A DNA stretch of 64,000 nucleotides from Gavia stellata (lineage: Eukaryota > Chordata > Aves > Gaviiformes > Gaviidae): positions 21,710,428 through 21,774,427 of the forward strand of contig NC_082610.1 in NCBI RefSeq assembly GCF_030936135.1, read 5' to 3'. Below are positions 7,956 through 20,121 of this stretch, in pieces; position 1 is the stretch's first letter, and every line of letters starts with the position of its first letter. A program made the translations under genes and the position numbers. The notes below the pieces were generated by a model. That model was not told the origin of the DNA. It ran no database searches and worked only from the letters and a program-made list of their open reading frames with translations.

Positions 7956-10046
7956 CTACCAATCACTTGTCCCTGGAGAGTCTCCGCTGGCATCAGGTTG
8001 TCCCTCATCTGAAACTTCTTCAACAAGATTAGAGGGGACGAATCCTCTTGTGCCATCGGTCAGCTCTCCCACATACCAACCGTCTTCATCCACGTCTCCA
8101 AAGACGTACACGTATTGTCCAGCAACTAGAGGAAGCTCTAGTTCAGGCCGCTCGTTGGGACCATCGAAAGGATCATAGCTGTATCGAGCTATGAACGCTC
8201 GAAGCTCTGCCGGTTGTTTTCTCATCGCCTCCAGCAGGAGGGACTCCTTGTCTGCTACCAGGTTAGCCTGGCACGGCCTGGAAACGCTACGCTTGGATCT
8301 TGCTCTTTCCAGCCGTTCCAGTTCCTGAAATAGCTGCTGGCGTTGTTCCTTTAGCTTCTCATACCAATCATTCAGTTCAATCAGCTGGGCTCGAAACAGT
8401 GGCAGGGTTTCTTGGAGTTCCCTCTGCAAGCACGCGCCTTCCTCTTCTTTCCTCTGGAGCGCTAGCTTTGCCTCCTCATGTTCCTTCTCCAGCTGTTGAC
8501 TTCTTTCTGCCATTTCTCTCATGGCTTTCAGTTCACGCTCTGCCTCTTCCAGTTGGCTTTGAAGACAGACGTTTCTTTGGATGGCAGAATCTCGCTCGCC
8601 TGCCACTCGTGCTAGTAGTCCTTTCAGGTCAAGGTTTTCCGCTTGAACCTCTTCTGTCAAAGCCATCTGCCCATGGAGGCGAGCATTTTCTTGAGCCAGG
8701 CGGGTGTTTCCATTTGTCATCTCCGTGAGCTGCACCTGTAACTGCTCACCAGTTCGGCTGTGGGTGCTCACATCATAGGAGCCCTCTTCGTCTGCAGCCA
8801 CTTGGGCCTGAAGCTCCACAGCTGCCTTCCGTGAGGAGTCGTCCTGCTTGTCCTGAGCCAGCAAAGCTCCATCAGCCTCTCCTGTTTCTCCATCGCTCTG
8901 CTGAGGAAACGATGCCACACGCAGTTCCTCAGTAGAGCGTTGGATGGGCAGTGGCACTCGAGTATTGATCAGGCGATTGCTGGCCACCTGCAGTTGCCTG
9001 GATCTTTCTTCCAGCCGCGAGGCGAGGCCAGCTAGTTGAGCACTTTTCTGCCGCAGCCAATCTGCCTCCTTGCGGGCTTCTGGAGAGCCTTTCTTTTTCA
9101 GGAGGCGGCTCTCCATCTCAAGGGCCCTCTCTTGCCTCTCCAGGTCTTCCAGAAGACGCTGCAGGTGGGTGTTCTGCTCCAGGAGCTGGCTGCACGTGCT
9201 GCCAAGCAGCACCAAGTCTTCCGCCTCTGGCACCTGGAGCTGAGCATCTGCCACTGCCTTGCATGTTGTTTGCTGCCCAGCACTGTGGCTTTCGGGCAGT
9301 CTTTCCTGTAGTGCCGCCAGGGCCCGGGGCCCGTTTCTGCCAGAAGAGCAGGAGCTCTGCATCTCCTGATGGCCCTGGTGCGCAGGAGGGCCTTCGGGCT
9401 GGGCCGTGCTGGGGGAGGCGGGCAGCTCGCCCTCCAACTGCTGCAGGATGTATTTGGTGAAGAGTGTCCTCTCCAGCTGCAGCTGGTTCTGGAGGTGGCG
9501 GATGCGGGCGGGCTGGTAGCCATCTCTCTCCCAGCAGAGCTTGCTGAGGACATCCTGGAGCTTGCTCCGGGCCTCCCTGCCGCTGCTGCTGGGCCTCACC
9601 ATCTCCTCGGCCAGCTGCCGCTGCAGGGCCCGCGTCTGGCCAAGGGCGGTGGTGCACTCGTGCCGCAGCAGCTCCTGTTCCTCGCGGAGCTCAGCCTCCT
9701 TCCAGCGCAGCAGCTGGCGGGTCTCCACCACCCGCTGCCGCTGGTTCAACTCCAGAAGCCGCTGCACCTCCTGAGCCTGTCGCTGCTCCCACTCGGACTG
9801 GAGCCGCTCTGCCAGGAGCTGCTGCTCCCTGCCCAAAGCCGCCTTCAGCTCCCGCGTTTCGGTAGCGAAGCAGCGGCGCAGCTCCTGGGTGCGGTGCCGC
9901 TCTTCCTCCAGCTCAGCCCGTAGCGCTTCCAGCTCCCGCCTCTGCTCCTCCTTCTGCGCAAGGCTGCTGGGGGCCTGCACCGGGCCCCGGCGGGGCGAGG
10001 GGCGGCTGCGCGCCACGAGCCCCCTGCCCGCAACATCCCGCGTCAT
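7956..10046 (-). CDS. RIM-binding-protein-like protein, copy 2 (intact, 696 aa)
   Basis: Complete frame from the ATG at 10044-10046 to TAG. The protein matches copy 1 except Arg433 to Gly (SRTGEQ) just before coiled coil 3. The leader is the GACACC type, unlike copy 1. SH3 residues (ARYSYDPF, Trp657, Pro671) are all kept. Confidence 0.9.
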   Translation of the reverse strand: MTRDVAGRGLVARSRPSPRRGPVQAPSSLAQKEEQRRELEALRAELEEERHRTQELRRCFATETRELKAALGREQQLLAERLQSEWEQRQAQEVQRLLELNQRQRVVETRQLLRWKEAELREEQELLRHECTTALGQTRALQRQLAEEMVRPSSSGREARSKLQDVLSKLCWERDGYQPARIRHLQNQLQLERTLFTKYILQQLEGELPASPSTAQPEGPPAHQGHQEMQSSCSSGRNGPRALAALQERLPESHSAGQQTTCKAVADAQLQVPEAEDLVLLGSTCSQLLEQNTHLQRLLEDLERQERALEMESRLLKKKGSPEARKEADWLRQKSAQLAGLASRLEERSRQLQVASNRLINTRVPLPIQRSTEELRVASFPQQSDGETGEADGALLAQDKQDDSSRKAAVELQAQVAADEEGSYDVSTHSRTGEQLQVQLTEMTNGNTRLAQENARLHGQMALTEEVQAENLDLKGLLARVAGERDSAIQRNVCLQSQLEEAERELKAMREMAERSQQLEKEHEEAKLALQRKEEEGACLQRELQETLPLFRAQLIELNDWYEKLKEQRQQLFQELERLERARSKRSVSRPCQANLVADKESLLLEAMRKQPAELRAFIARYSYDPFDGPNERPELELPLVAGQYVYVFGDVDEDGWYVGELTDGTRGFVPSNLVEEVSDEGQPDASGDSPGTSDW

Positions 10047-10164
10047 GGTGTCGGCCACCAAACGCTGCTGCCCAAGGTCAGCAAGTGTTGCGTTCCTGGG
10101 GCTGCGAAGCCAAGACAGCGTCTGCCACGGCCGGGGCGGGTGAGCGTGGCCTTATGTGCATGTC

Positions 10165-10329
10165 CTGGCCCCGAGCTCACAGTGGAGGGGAGGGGCAGCA
10201 TGGCCTTATATGGTAGGACCTGGCCCCGAGCTCACAGTGGAGGGGAGGGGCAGCATGGCCTTATATGGTAGGACCTGGCCCCGAGCTCACAGTGGAGGGG
10301 AGGGGCAGCATGGCCTTATATGGTATGAC
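10165..10329 (-). promoter_or_regulatory. 55-bp minisatellite promoter of copy 2 (three repeats)
   Basis: Three 55-bp repeats starting at 10165, 10220 and 10275, each with CCATATAAGG. The ends read TAGGAC, TAGGAC and TATGAC, showing small differences between repeats. Confidence 0.7.
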
Positions 10330-12791
10330 CTGGCCCCTCTGCGCACAAAGGAAGGCGGGCGGCATTTTCCCCCAGAACAACGGAGAAGACAAAGAGGGGT
10401 TCCAAGCCATGCGCAAGAGAACCAAGTGACCTCTTCTGTACAAGTGGGTTTGCTGCTAGAAGGAACCAGACCAAACTGGCTGAAAGCGGCAAAGTTGCAA
10501 CAAAACTGTGCAAACAGCTATTAAATATTTCACCCCCACCTTGACATTCCTCTTCAAGACTGCCCTCAGAAATGGCCGGGGGGTCATATGGAGCTGTGAG
10601 CAGCCCCGGCCCACGCAGCACCCTCTGCACAGCAGAAGGAGCCTGCCCTGCCGGGGCTTGCTCTTCCCAGCCACAGCTGCTCCCCAAAATGCTGCGGGCG
10701 GCTCCCCGGGCAGGCTGAGTGCTGACCCTGGCAGGCGGCAGAGCCCCTGCCCCAGCACACAGCCCCCTGGGGCGTAGGGACCCTGCTTGGAAGGACTGTC
10801 CTGGGCAGCCCTGGGTGCACAGCCAGCTTCACGCCCCGCATCAGCCGTACCCGGGAGAAGGCAGCTCTCATGGCCTGTCCCTCTGACGATGCAGTAGGGA
10901 AGCCGTGCTCAGCAGCACGTCTTCCGGCAACGTGGATAAACTGTGAGGCTTGTTCAGACAGATGCCTTGGATGTACCGGATTTTGGAGAGCCCTCCGGGA
11001 TATTCATGTGCACTGCCCTGCAGCCAGCATCTTACCATGTAAAGACCTGTGAAGATTTCTCCCACCCTGGGAGCTCGGCTGTCCTGCCGCTAACCTCTCT
11101 CTGCGTCGCTCCACTCCCCTCGCTGCCTGCAGGCGGTGCCCTCAGCCCTGCTGCGCTTTGCAGGGCAGCTGCTCCTGGGCAGAGCTGTCTCTCGCAAGCA
11201 ATGCCCGCTTGCTATGAGCTGCCTCCGTCCCTGGAGCCCAGCCCAGCTCAGGAGCAGAGGCCCAGCCCAAGGCGTCACTTGCTCTGCCCCTTCTGGGCTC
11301 CCTGGAGATGGCCCAGGGGCTCCAGGGCTGACAGCTCCTGAATGGCAGCAGAGTCACCCTTGGGGAAGGGACTTTTGAGCTGACTGCGCTAGTCACCGAT
11401 TGTCCCTCTCTGAAGAGTGGAGAGAGACCGATTCCAAAAGCATGGTTTGTCCTTCCACAGCATGGCCGTCTATGGGAGCTGTAAACGTTCCCCTCTGGAC
11501 ACGGATATTCTTGAGCCGAAACAAAAAGAACATGCAGGCAGTGACAGGGAGCTGTTGGTTGGCCCTTGTGCCAGGCGGGGATTCAGCTGAAGCAATGCAG
11601 ACATCTCATCCCCAGCTGGAAGCCCTCGGGAGGAAGCAGCATTCAGCTCCCCCCATGCAGCCCACAGACCCCCACTGTTAAGGGGTGTCAAGCCTGGCCA
11701 CCACTTCCAGCCACTCCGGCCCAGCACCCCCTCGTGCCATGCCGCTGGAGCCCAGTACAGACCAGGAGCACCCAGCAGAGTTCTGCCTGGCTGCTGGAGC
11801 CCAGCCCGGTGCCTGGGGACCTGGAGCCTTTGCCCAGGCTGAGGGATGCAGCTGCCACTTTTCCGCGTGCAGCTGTTACTTGTAGCGAAGCTGAGCGTGC
11901 ATCCCAGAGATTCACACGCACAGACGCACAGACGCACGGACGTGGACACGCAGAGGACACTGACACGGCCAGTCACACAGACTGCCACAGATGAGGCGCT
12001 GCCGTCAACAGCACCCACACGCAGGACTCACATAAAACACAAACAGAGGCGGCCATGTCCCCTCCTCCTCGTGGGCTGCCAGAGGCAGGAGGCCGCTAGT
12101 GTAGGCACACCCACACACACACATGCCCACACGACACTCTCTACCTTCACAAGCGCACGCATGTGCATGGGTCCCCTGAGTACTGGCAGAGCCCCCCTTG
12201 GTCCCCCGGTACCCCTGCCCGGACCCCGGCCCTCTGACCCACCCCACGGGTCCCCTACTCGCTGCCTGGTCCCTCTAGGTGCTCCCTGCAAACATTCAGC
12301 ACTCCCACATCTGTCCCGCAGGCACCCAACACTCGCCCGTCTCCCCAGGTGCCAGCGTGGGCCCTCTGCCTGCCTGATATCCCAGTCCGGACGCGAGGCC
12401 CCGCCTAGTCACCAGCTGCTCCAGCTTGAAGTTTGCTGGTGAAATCACACGCACACCCCCTGCACCCCGGGTTTGGGGAAGATGCAGACACTCACAGAGC
12501 CTCTTACTTGCCTCCCTTGTGCTGGTCCCCCCCTGAGGTGGTTTTCAGGACACACACCGTTCCCAGCCCCGTGCCTGCTGGCCGAGACCCCCACTCGCTC
12601 CAGTAGCTGCACCGGGACCCATACCAGTAGCTGGCACCACAAGCCAGGGCTGCCTACACCCCCTGCTTGGCTGCGGTAGCTGGCAGCCAGTCCACCCACG
12701 CCAGCTCCCCCCGTAACCGGCACATCGTCCTTCCAGTTCCCACACACATGGCTTGAGAGTGAGATGACACAGAGAGATCGTTCAGGAAAAA

Positions 12792-12797
12792 TTTAAT
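12792..12797 (-). terminator. Poly(A) signal ATTAAA, copy 3
   Basis: Gene-strand ATTAAA, 43 bases after the stop codon of copy 3. Confidence 0.75.
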
Positions 12798-12839
12798 AAG
12801 AAGGTATAAGAAGACAGGACAGACAGCATCTGTGTCCTG

Positions 12840-14930
12840 CTACCAATCACTTGTCCCTGGAGAGTCTCCGCTGGCATCAGGTTGTCCCTCATCTGAAACT
12901 TCTTCAACAAGATTAGAGGGGACGAATCCTCTTGTGCCATCGGTCAGCTCTCCCACATACCAACCGTCTTCATCCACGTCTCCAAAGACGTACACGTATT
13001 GTCCAGCAACTAGAGGAAGCTCTAGTTCAGGCCGCTCGTTGGGACCATCGAAAGGATCATAGCTGTAATCGAGCTATGAACGCTCGAAGCTCTGCCGGTT
13101 GTTTTCTCATCGCCTCCAGCAGGAGGGACTCCTTGTCTGCTACCAGGTTAGCCTGCACGGCCTGGAAACGCTACGCTTGGATCTTGCTCTTTCCAGCCGT
13201 TCCAGTTCCTGAAATAGCTGCTGGCGTTGTTCCTTTAGCTTCTCATACCAATCATTCAGTTCAATCAGCTGGGCTCGAAACAGTGGCAGGGTTTCTTGGA
13301 GTTCCCTCTGCAAGCACGCGCCTTCCTCTTTCTTTCCTCTGGAGCGCTAGCTTTGCCTCCTCATGTTCCTTCTCCAGCTGTTTGACTTCTTTCTGCCATT
13401 TCTCTCATGGCTTTCAGTTCACGCTCTGCCTCTTCCAGTTGGCTTTGAAGACAGACGTTTCTTTGGATGGCAGAATCTCGCTCGCCTGCCACTCGTGCTA
13501 GTAGTCCTTTCAGGTCAAGGTTTTCCGCTTGAACCTCTTCTGTCAAAGCCATCTGCCCATGGAGGCGAGCATTTTCTTGAGCCAGGCGGGTGTTTCCATT
13601 TGTCATCTCCGTGAGCTGCACCTGTAACTGCTCACGAGTTCGGCTGTGGGTGCTCACATCATAGGAGCCCTCTTCGTCTGCAGCCACTTGGGCCTGAAGC
13701 TCCACAGCTGCCTTCCGTGAGGAGTCGTCCTGCTTGTCCTGAGCCAGCAAAGCTCCATCAGCCTCTCCTGTTTCTCCATCGCTCTGCTGAGGAAACGATG
13801 CCACACGCAGTTCCTCAGTAGAGCGTTGGATGGGCAGTGGCACTCGAGTATTGATCAGCGATTGCTGGCCACCTGCAGTTGCCTGGATCTTTCTTCCAGC
13901 CGCGAGGCGAGGCCAGCTAGTTGAGCACTTTTCTGCCGCAGCCAATCTGCCTCCTTGCGGGCTTCTGGAGAGCCTTTCTTTTTCAGGAGGCGGCTCTCAT
14001 CTCAAGGGCCCTCTCTTGCCTCTCCAGGTCTTCCAGAAGACGCTGCAGGTGGGTGTTCTGCTCCAGGAGCTGGCTGCACGTGCTGCCAAGCAGCACCAAG
14101 TCTTCCGCCTCTGGCACCTGGAGCTGAGCATCTGCCACTGCCTTGCATGTTGTTTGCTGCCCAGCACTGTGGCTTTCGGGCAGTCTTTCCTGTAGTGCCG
14201 CCAGGGCCCGGGGCCCGTTTCTGCCAGAAGAGCAGGAGCTCTGCATCTCCTGATGGCCCTGGTGCGCAGGAGGGCCTTCGGGCTGGGCCGTGCTGGGGAG
14301 GCGGGCAGCTCGCCCTCCAACTGCTGCAGGATGTATTTGGTGAAGAGTGTCCTCTCCAGCTGCAGCTGGTTCTGGAGGTGGCGGATGCGGGCGGGCTGGT
14401 AGCCATCTCTCTCCCAGCAGAGCTTGCTGAGGACATCCTGGAGCTTGCTCCGGGCCTCCCCTGCCGCTGCTGCTGGGCCTCACCATCTCCTCGGCCAGCT
14501 GCCGCTGCAGGGCCCGCGTCTGGCCAAGGGCGGTGGTGCACTCGTGCCGCAGCAGCTCCTGTTCCTCGCGGAGCTCAGCCTCCTTCCAGCGCAGCAGCTG
14601 GCGGGTCTCCACCACCCGCTGCCGCTGGTTCAACTCCAGAAGCCGCTGCACCTCCTGAGCCTGTCGCTGCTCCCACTCGGACTGGAGCCGCTCTGCAGGA
14701 GCTGCTGCTCCCTGCCCAAAGCCGCCTTCAGCTCCCGCGTTTCGGTTAGCGAAGCAGCGGCGCAGCTCCTGGGTGCGGTGCCGCTCTTCCTCCAGCTCAG
14801 CCCGTAGCGCTTCCAGCTCCCGCCTCTGCTCCTCCTTCTGCGCAAGGCTGCTGGGGGCCTGCACCGGGCCCCGGCGGGGCGAGGGGCGGCTGCGCGCCAC
14901 GAGCCCCCTGCCCGCAACATCCCGCGTCAT
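12840..14930 (-). CDS. RIM-binding-protein-like gene, copy 3 (frame broken, probably by assembly errors)
   Basis: Spans the same 2,091 bp as an intact copy, but only because ten single-base indels cancel: insertions near 13067, 13330, 13380, 14460 and 14747, and deletions near 13155, 13858, 13998, 14298 and 14696. Several sit in short homopolymers (CCC, TTT, GGGGG). Conceptual translation is split into several frames. The even scatter of one-base indels with almost no substitutions is what unpolished long-read consensus looks like. I expect the real locus to be intact, though a true pseudogene cannot be excluded. The leader is the GTCGCA type. Confidence 0.6.
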
Positions 14931-15049
14931 TGCGACGGCCACCAAACGCTGCTGCCCAAGGTCAGCAAGTGTTGCGTTCCTGGGGCTGCGAAGCCAAGAC
15001 AGCGTCTGCCACGGCCGGGGCGGGGTGAGCGTGGCCTTATGTGCATGTC

Positions 15050-15159
15050 CTGGCCCCGAGCTCACAGTGGAGGGGAGGGGCAGCATGGCCTTATATGGTA
15101 GGACCTGGCCCCGAGCTCACAGTGGAGGGGAGGGGCAGCATGGCCTTATATGGTATGAC
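15050..15159 (-). promoter_or_regulatory. 55-bp minisatellite promoter of copy 3 (two repeats)
   Basis: Two repeats, each with CCATATAAGG. An extra G just downstream on the gene strand (GGGGCGGGGTGAGC near 15020) shifts the leader frame but not the motifs. Confidence 0.65.
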
Positions 15160-17622
15160 CTGGCCCCTCTGCGCACAAAGGAAGGCGGGCGGCATTTTCC
15201 CCCAGAACAACGGAGAAGACAAAGAGGGGTTCCAAGCCATGCGCAAAGAGAACCAAGTGACCTCTTCTGTACAAGTGGGTTTGCTGCTAGAAGGAACCAG
15301 ACCAAGCTGGCTGAAAGCGGCAAAGTTGCAACAAAACTGTGCAAACAGCTATTAAATATTTTCACCCCCACCTTGACATTCCTCTTCAAGACTGCCCTCA
15401 GAAATGGCCGGGGGGTCATATGGAGCTGTGAGCAGCCCCGGCCCACGCAGCACCCTCTGCACAGCAGAAGGAGCCTGCCCTGCCGGGGCTTGCTCTTCCC
15501 AGCCACAGCTGCTCCCCAAAATGCTGCGGGCGGCTCCCCGGGCAGGCTGAGTGCTGACCCTGGCAGGCGGCAGAGCCCCTGCCCCAGCACACAGCCCCCT
15601 AGGGGCGTAGGGACCCTGCTTGGAAGGACTGTCCTGGGCAGCCCTGGGTGCACAGCCAGCTTCACGCCCCGCATCAGCCGTACCCGGGAGAAGGCAGCTC
15701 TCATGGCCTGTCCCTCTGACGATGCAGTAGGGAAAGCCGTGCTCAGCAGCACGTCTTCCGGCAACCTGGATAAACTGTGAGGCTTTGTTCAGACAGATGC
15801 CTTGGATGTACCGGATTTTGGAGAGCCCTCCGGGATATTCATGTGCACTGCCCTGCAGCCAGCATCTTACCATGTAAAGACCTGTGAAGATTTCTCCCAC
15901 CCTGGGAGCTCGGCTGTCCTGCCGCTAACCTCTCTCTGCGTCGCTCCACTCCCCTCGCTGCCTGCAGGCGGTGCCCTCAGCCCTGCTGCGCTTTGCAGGG
16001 CAGCTGCTCCTGGCAGAGCTGTCTCTCGCAAGCAATGCCCGCTTGCTATGAGCTCCCTCCGTCCCTGGAGCCCAGCCCAGCTCAGGAGCAGAGGCCCAGC
16101 CCAAGGCGTCACTTGCTCTGCCCCTTCTGGGCTCCCTGGAGATGGCCCAGGGGCTCCAGGGCTGACAGCTCCTGAATGGCAGCAGAGTCACCCTTGGGGA
16201 AGGGACTTTTGAGCTGACTGCGCTAGTCACCGATTGTCCCTCTCTGAAGAGTGGAGAGAGACCGATTCCAAAAGCATGGTTTGTCCTTCCACAGCATGGC
16301 CGTCTATGGGAGCTGTAAACGTTCCCTCTGGACACGGATATTCTTGAGCCGAAACAAAAAGAACATGCAGGCAGTGACAGGGAGCTGTTGGTTGGCCCTT
16401 GTGCCAGGCGGGGATTCAGCTGAAGCAATGCAGACATCTCATCCCAGCTGGAAGCCCTCGGGGAGGAAGCAGCATTCAGCTCCCCCCATGCAGCCCACAG
16501 ACCCCCACTGTTAAGGGGTGTCAAGCCTGGCCACCACTTCCAGCCACTCCGGCCCAGCACCCCCTCGTGCCATGCCGCTGGAGCCCAGTACAGACCAGGA
16601 GCACCCAGCAGAGTTCTGCCTGGCTGCTGGAGCCCAGCCCGGTGCCTGGGGACCTGGAGCCTTTGCCCAGCTGAGGATGCAGCTGCCACTTTTCCGCGTG
16701 CAGCTGTTACTTGTAGCGAAGCTGAGCGTGCATCCCAGAGATTCACACGCAACAGACGCACAGACGCACGGACGTGGACACGCAGAGGACACTGACACGG
16801 CCAGTCACACAGACTGCCACAGATGAGGCGCTGCCGTCAACAGCACCCACACGCAGGACTCACATAAAACACAAACAGAGGCGGCCATGCCCCCTCCTCC
16901 TCGTGGGCTGCCAGAGGCAGGAGGCCGCTAGTGTAGGCACACCCACACACACACATGCCCACACGACACTCTCTACCTTCACAAGCGCACGCATGTGCAT
17001 GGGTCCCCTGAGTACTGGCAGAGCCCCCCTTGGTCCCCCGGTACCCCTGCCCGGACCCCGGCCCTCTGACCCACCCCACGGGTCCCCTACTCGCTGCCTG
17101 GTCCCTCTAGGTGCTCCTGCAAACATTCAGCACTCCCACATCTGTCCCGCAGGCACCCAACACTCGCCCGTCTCCCAGGTGCCAGCGTGGGCCCTCTGCC
17201 TGCCTGATATCCCAGTCCGGACGCGAGGCCCGCCTAGTCACCAGCTGCTCCAGCTTGAAGTTTGCTGGTGAAATCACACGCACACCCCCCTGCACCCCGG
17301 GTTTGGGGAAGATGCAGACACTCACAGAGCCTCTACTTGCCTCCCTTGTGCTGGTCCCCCCCTGAGGTGGTTTTCAGGACACACACCGTTCCCAGCCCCG
17401 TGCCTGCTGCCGAGACCCCCACTCGCTCCAGTAGCTGCACCTGGGACCCATACCAGTAGCTGGCACCACAAGCCAGGGCTGCCTACACCCCCTGCTTGGC
17501 TGCGGTAGCTGGCAGCCAGTCCACCCTACGCCAGACTCCCCCTGTAACCGGCACATCGTCCTTCCAGTTCCCACACACATGGCTTGAGAGTGAGATGACA
17601 CAGAGAGATCGTTCAGGAAAAA

Positions 17623-17628
17623 TTTAAT
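17623..17628 (-). terminator. Poly(A) signal ATTAAA, copy 4
   Basis: Gene-strand ATTAAA, 44 bases after the expected stop; the extra base comes from CTGGTGTCC near 17663. Confidence 0.7.
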
Positions 17629-17671
17629 AAGAAGGTATAAGAAGACAGGACAGACAGCATCTGGTGTCCTG

Positions 17672-19836
17672 CTACCAATCACTTGGCCCTGGGAGAGTCT
17701 CCGCTGGCATCAGGTTGTCCCTCATCTGAAACTTCTTCAACAAGATTAGAGGGGACGAATCCTCTTGTGCCTTCGGTCAGCTCTCCCACATACCAACCGT
17801 CTTCATCCACGTCTCCAAAGACGTACACGTATTGTCCAGCAACTAGAGGAAGCTCTAGTTCAGGCCGCTCGTTGGGACCATCGAAAGGATCATAGCTGTA
17901 TCGAGCTATGAACGCTCGAAGCTCTGCCGGTTGTTTTCTCATCGCCTCCAGCAGGAGGGACTCCTGTCTGCTACCAGGTTAGCCTGGCACGCCTGGAAAC
18001 GCTACGCTTGGATCTTGCTCTTTCCAGCCGTTCCAGTTCCTGAAATAGCTGCTGGCGTTGTTCCTGTAGCTTCTTCATACCAATCATTCAGTTCAATCAG
18101 CTGGGCTCGAAACAGTGGCAGGGTTTCTTGGAGTTCCCTCTGCAAGCACGCGCCTTCCTCTTCTTTCCTCTGGAGCGCTAGCTTGGCCTCCTCATGTTCC
18201 TTCTCCAGCTGTTGACTTCTTTCTCTGCCATTTCTCTCATGGCTTTCAGTTCACGCTCTGCCTCTTCCAGTTGGCTTTGAAGACAGACGTTTCTTTGGAT
18301 GGCAGAATCTCGCTCGCCTGCCACTCGTGCTAGTAGTCCTTTCAGGTCAAGGTTTTCCGCTTGAACCTCTTCTGTCAAAGCCATCTGCCCATGGAGGCGA
18401 GCATTTTCTTGAGCCAGGCGGGTGTTTCCATTTGTCATCTCCGTGAGCTGCACCTGTAACTGCTCACGAGTTCGGCTGTGGGTGCTCACATCATAGGAGC
18501 CCTCTTCGTCTGCAGCCACTTGGGCCTGAAGCTCCACAGCTGCCTTCCGTGAGGAGTCGTCCTGCTTGTCCTGAGCCAGCAAAGCTCCATCAANNNNNNN
18601 NNNNNNNNNNNNNNNNNNNNNNNNNNNNNNNNNNNNNNNNNNNNNNNNNNNNNNNNNNNNNNNNNNNNNNNNNNNNNNNNNNNNNNNNNNNNNNNNNNNN
18701 NNNNNNNNNNNNNNNNNNNNNNNNNNNNNNNNNNNNNNNNNNNNNNNNNNNNNNNNNNNNNNNNNNNNNNNNNNNNNNNNNNNNNNNNNNNNNTACCTGC
18801 AGTTGCCTGGATCTTTCTTCCAGCCGCGAGGCGAGGCCAGCTAGTTGAGCACTTTTCTGCCGCAGCCAATCTGCCTCCTTGCGGGCTTCTGGAGAGCCTT
18901 TCTTTTTCAGGAGGCGGCTCTCCATCTCAAGGGCCCTCTCTTGCCTCTCCAGGTCTTCCAGAAGACGCTGCAGGTGGGTGTTCTGCTCCAGGAGCTGGCT
19001 GCACGTGCTGCCAAGCAGCACCAAGTCTTCCGCCTCTGGCACCTGGAGCTGAGCATCTGCCACTGCCTTGCATGTTGTTTGCTGCCCAGCACTGTGGCTT
19101 TCGGGCAGTCTTTCCTGTAGTGCCGCCAGGGCCCGGGGCCCGTTTCTGCCAGAAGAGCAGGAGCTCTGCATCTCCTGATGGCCCTGGTGCGCAGGAGGGC
19201 CTTCGGGCTGGGCCGTGCTGGGGGAGGCGGGCAGCTCGCCCTCCAACTGCTGCAGGATGTATTTGGTGAAGAGTGTCCTCTCCAGCTGCAGCTGGTTCTG
19301 GAGGTGGCGGATGCGGGCGGGCTGGTAGCCATCTCTCTCCCAGCAGAGCTTGCTGAGGACATCCTGGAGCTTGCTCCGGGCCTCCCTGCCGCTGCTGCTG
19401 GGCCTCACCATCTCCTCGGCCAGCTGCCGCTGCAGGGCCCGCGTCTGGCCAAGGGCGGTGGTGCACTCGTGCCGCAGCAGCTCCTGTTCCTCGCGGAGCT
19501 CAGCCTCCTTCCAGCGCAGCAGCTGGCGGGTCTCCACCACCCGCTGCCGCTGGTTCAACTCCAGAAGCCGCTGCACCTCCTGAGCCTGTCGCTGCTCCCA
19601 CTCGGACTGGAGCCGCTCTGCCAGGAGCTGCTGCTCCCTGCCCAAAGCCGCCTTCAGCTCCCGCGTTTCGGTAGCGAAGCAGCGGCGCAGCTCCTGGGTG
19701 CGGTGCCGCTCTTCCTCCAGCTCAGCCCGTAGCGCTTCCAGCTCCCGCCTCTGCTCCTCCTTCTGCGCAAGGCTTCCCGGCGGGGCGAGGGGCGGCTGCG
19801 CGCCACGAGCCCCCTGCCCGCAACATCCCGCGTCAT
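17672..19836 (-). CDS. RIM-binding-protein-like gene, copy 4 (interrupted by the N gap; frame broken)
   Basis: Expected stop at 17672-17674 and ATG at 19834-19836. The frame is cut by 200 Ns (18594-18793), which replace about 111 bp present in other copies. Single-base indels occur left of the gap, including one that changes the last residues to end in RAK. Near 19775 about 20 bp of the Arg/Pro-rich N-terminus are missing. The stretch 18794-19768 is clean and matches coiled coil 1 and the ARIRHLQ segment. If the gap hides whole units, the two flanks belong to different gene copies. Confidence 0.55.
18594..18793. other. Assembly gap of exactly 200 N
   Basis: A run of 200 unknown bases inside copy 4. 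The round length suggests a default scaffolding gap, not a measured distance. Flanks read CCATCAA before it and TACCTGCAG after it; in other copies these points are about 111 bp apart, so the missing sequence could be 111 bp or that plus any number of units. Confidence 0.97.
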
Positions 19837-19955
19837 GGTGTCGGCCACCAAACGCTGCTGCCCAAGGTCAGCAAGTGTTGCGTTCCTGGGGGCTGCGAAG
19901 CCAAGACAGCGTCTGCCACGGCCGGGGCGGGTGAGCGTGGCCTTATGTGCATGTC

Positions 19956-20121
19956 CTGGCCCCGAGCCTACAGTGGAGGGGAGGGGCAGCATGGCCTTAT
20001 ATGGTAGGACCTGGCCCCGAGCTCACAGTTGGAGGGGAGGGGCAGCATGGCCTTATATGGTATGACCTGGCCCCGAGCTCACAGTGGAGGGGAGGGGCAG
20101 CATGGCCTTATATGGTAGGAC
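19956..20121 (-). promoter_or_regulatory. 55-bp minisatellite promoter of copy 4 (three repeats)
   Basis: Three repeats, one lengthened to 56 bp by an extra T (CACAGTTGGAGG near 20029); the first reads GAGCCTACAG instead of GAGCTCACAG. All three CCATATAAGG motifs are kept. The distal repeat ends TAGGAC. Confidence 0.65.

Larger units (their letters stand above)
10047..12839. other. Spacer between copies 2 and 3
   Basis: Standard layout with three promoter repeats. It carries CAACGTGG at about 10930 where spacers 0-1 and 1-2 have CAACCTGG. No gene recognised. Confidence 0.8.
14931..17671. other. Spacer between copies 3 and 4
   Basis: Standard layout with two promoter repeats and many one-base indels from the low-quality region. 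It shares GAGCTCCCTCCG near 16050 and CCATGCCCCC near 16885 with spacer 0-1. The CAGACG tract is altered to CACGCAACAGACG near 16747. No gene recognised. Confidence 0.7.

Noticed and set aside
14928-15086. N-terminal extension of copy 3 reaching into its promoter repeats
   Set aside because: It exists only because of one extra G near 15020 inside the low-quality region; other units have an in-frame TAA there.
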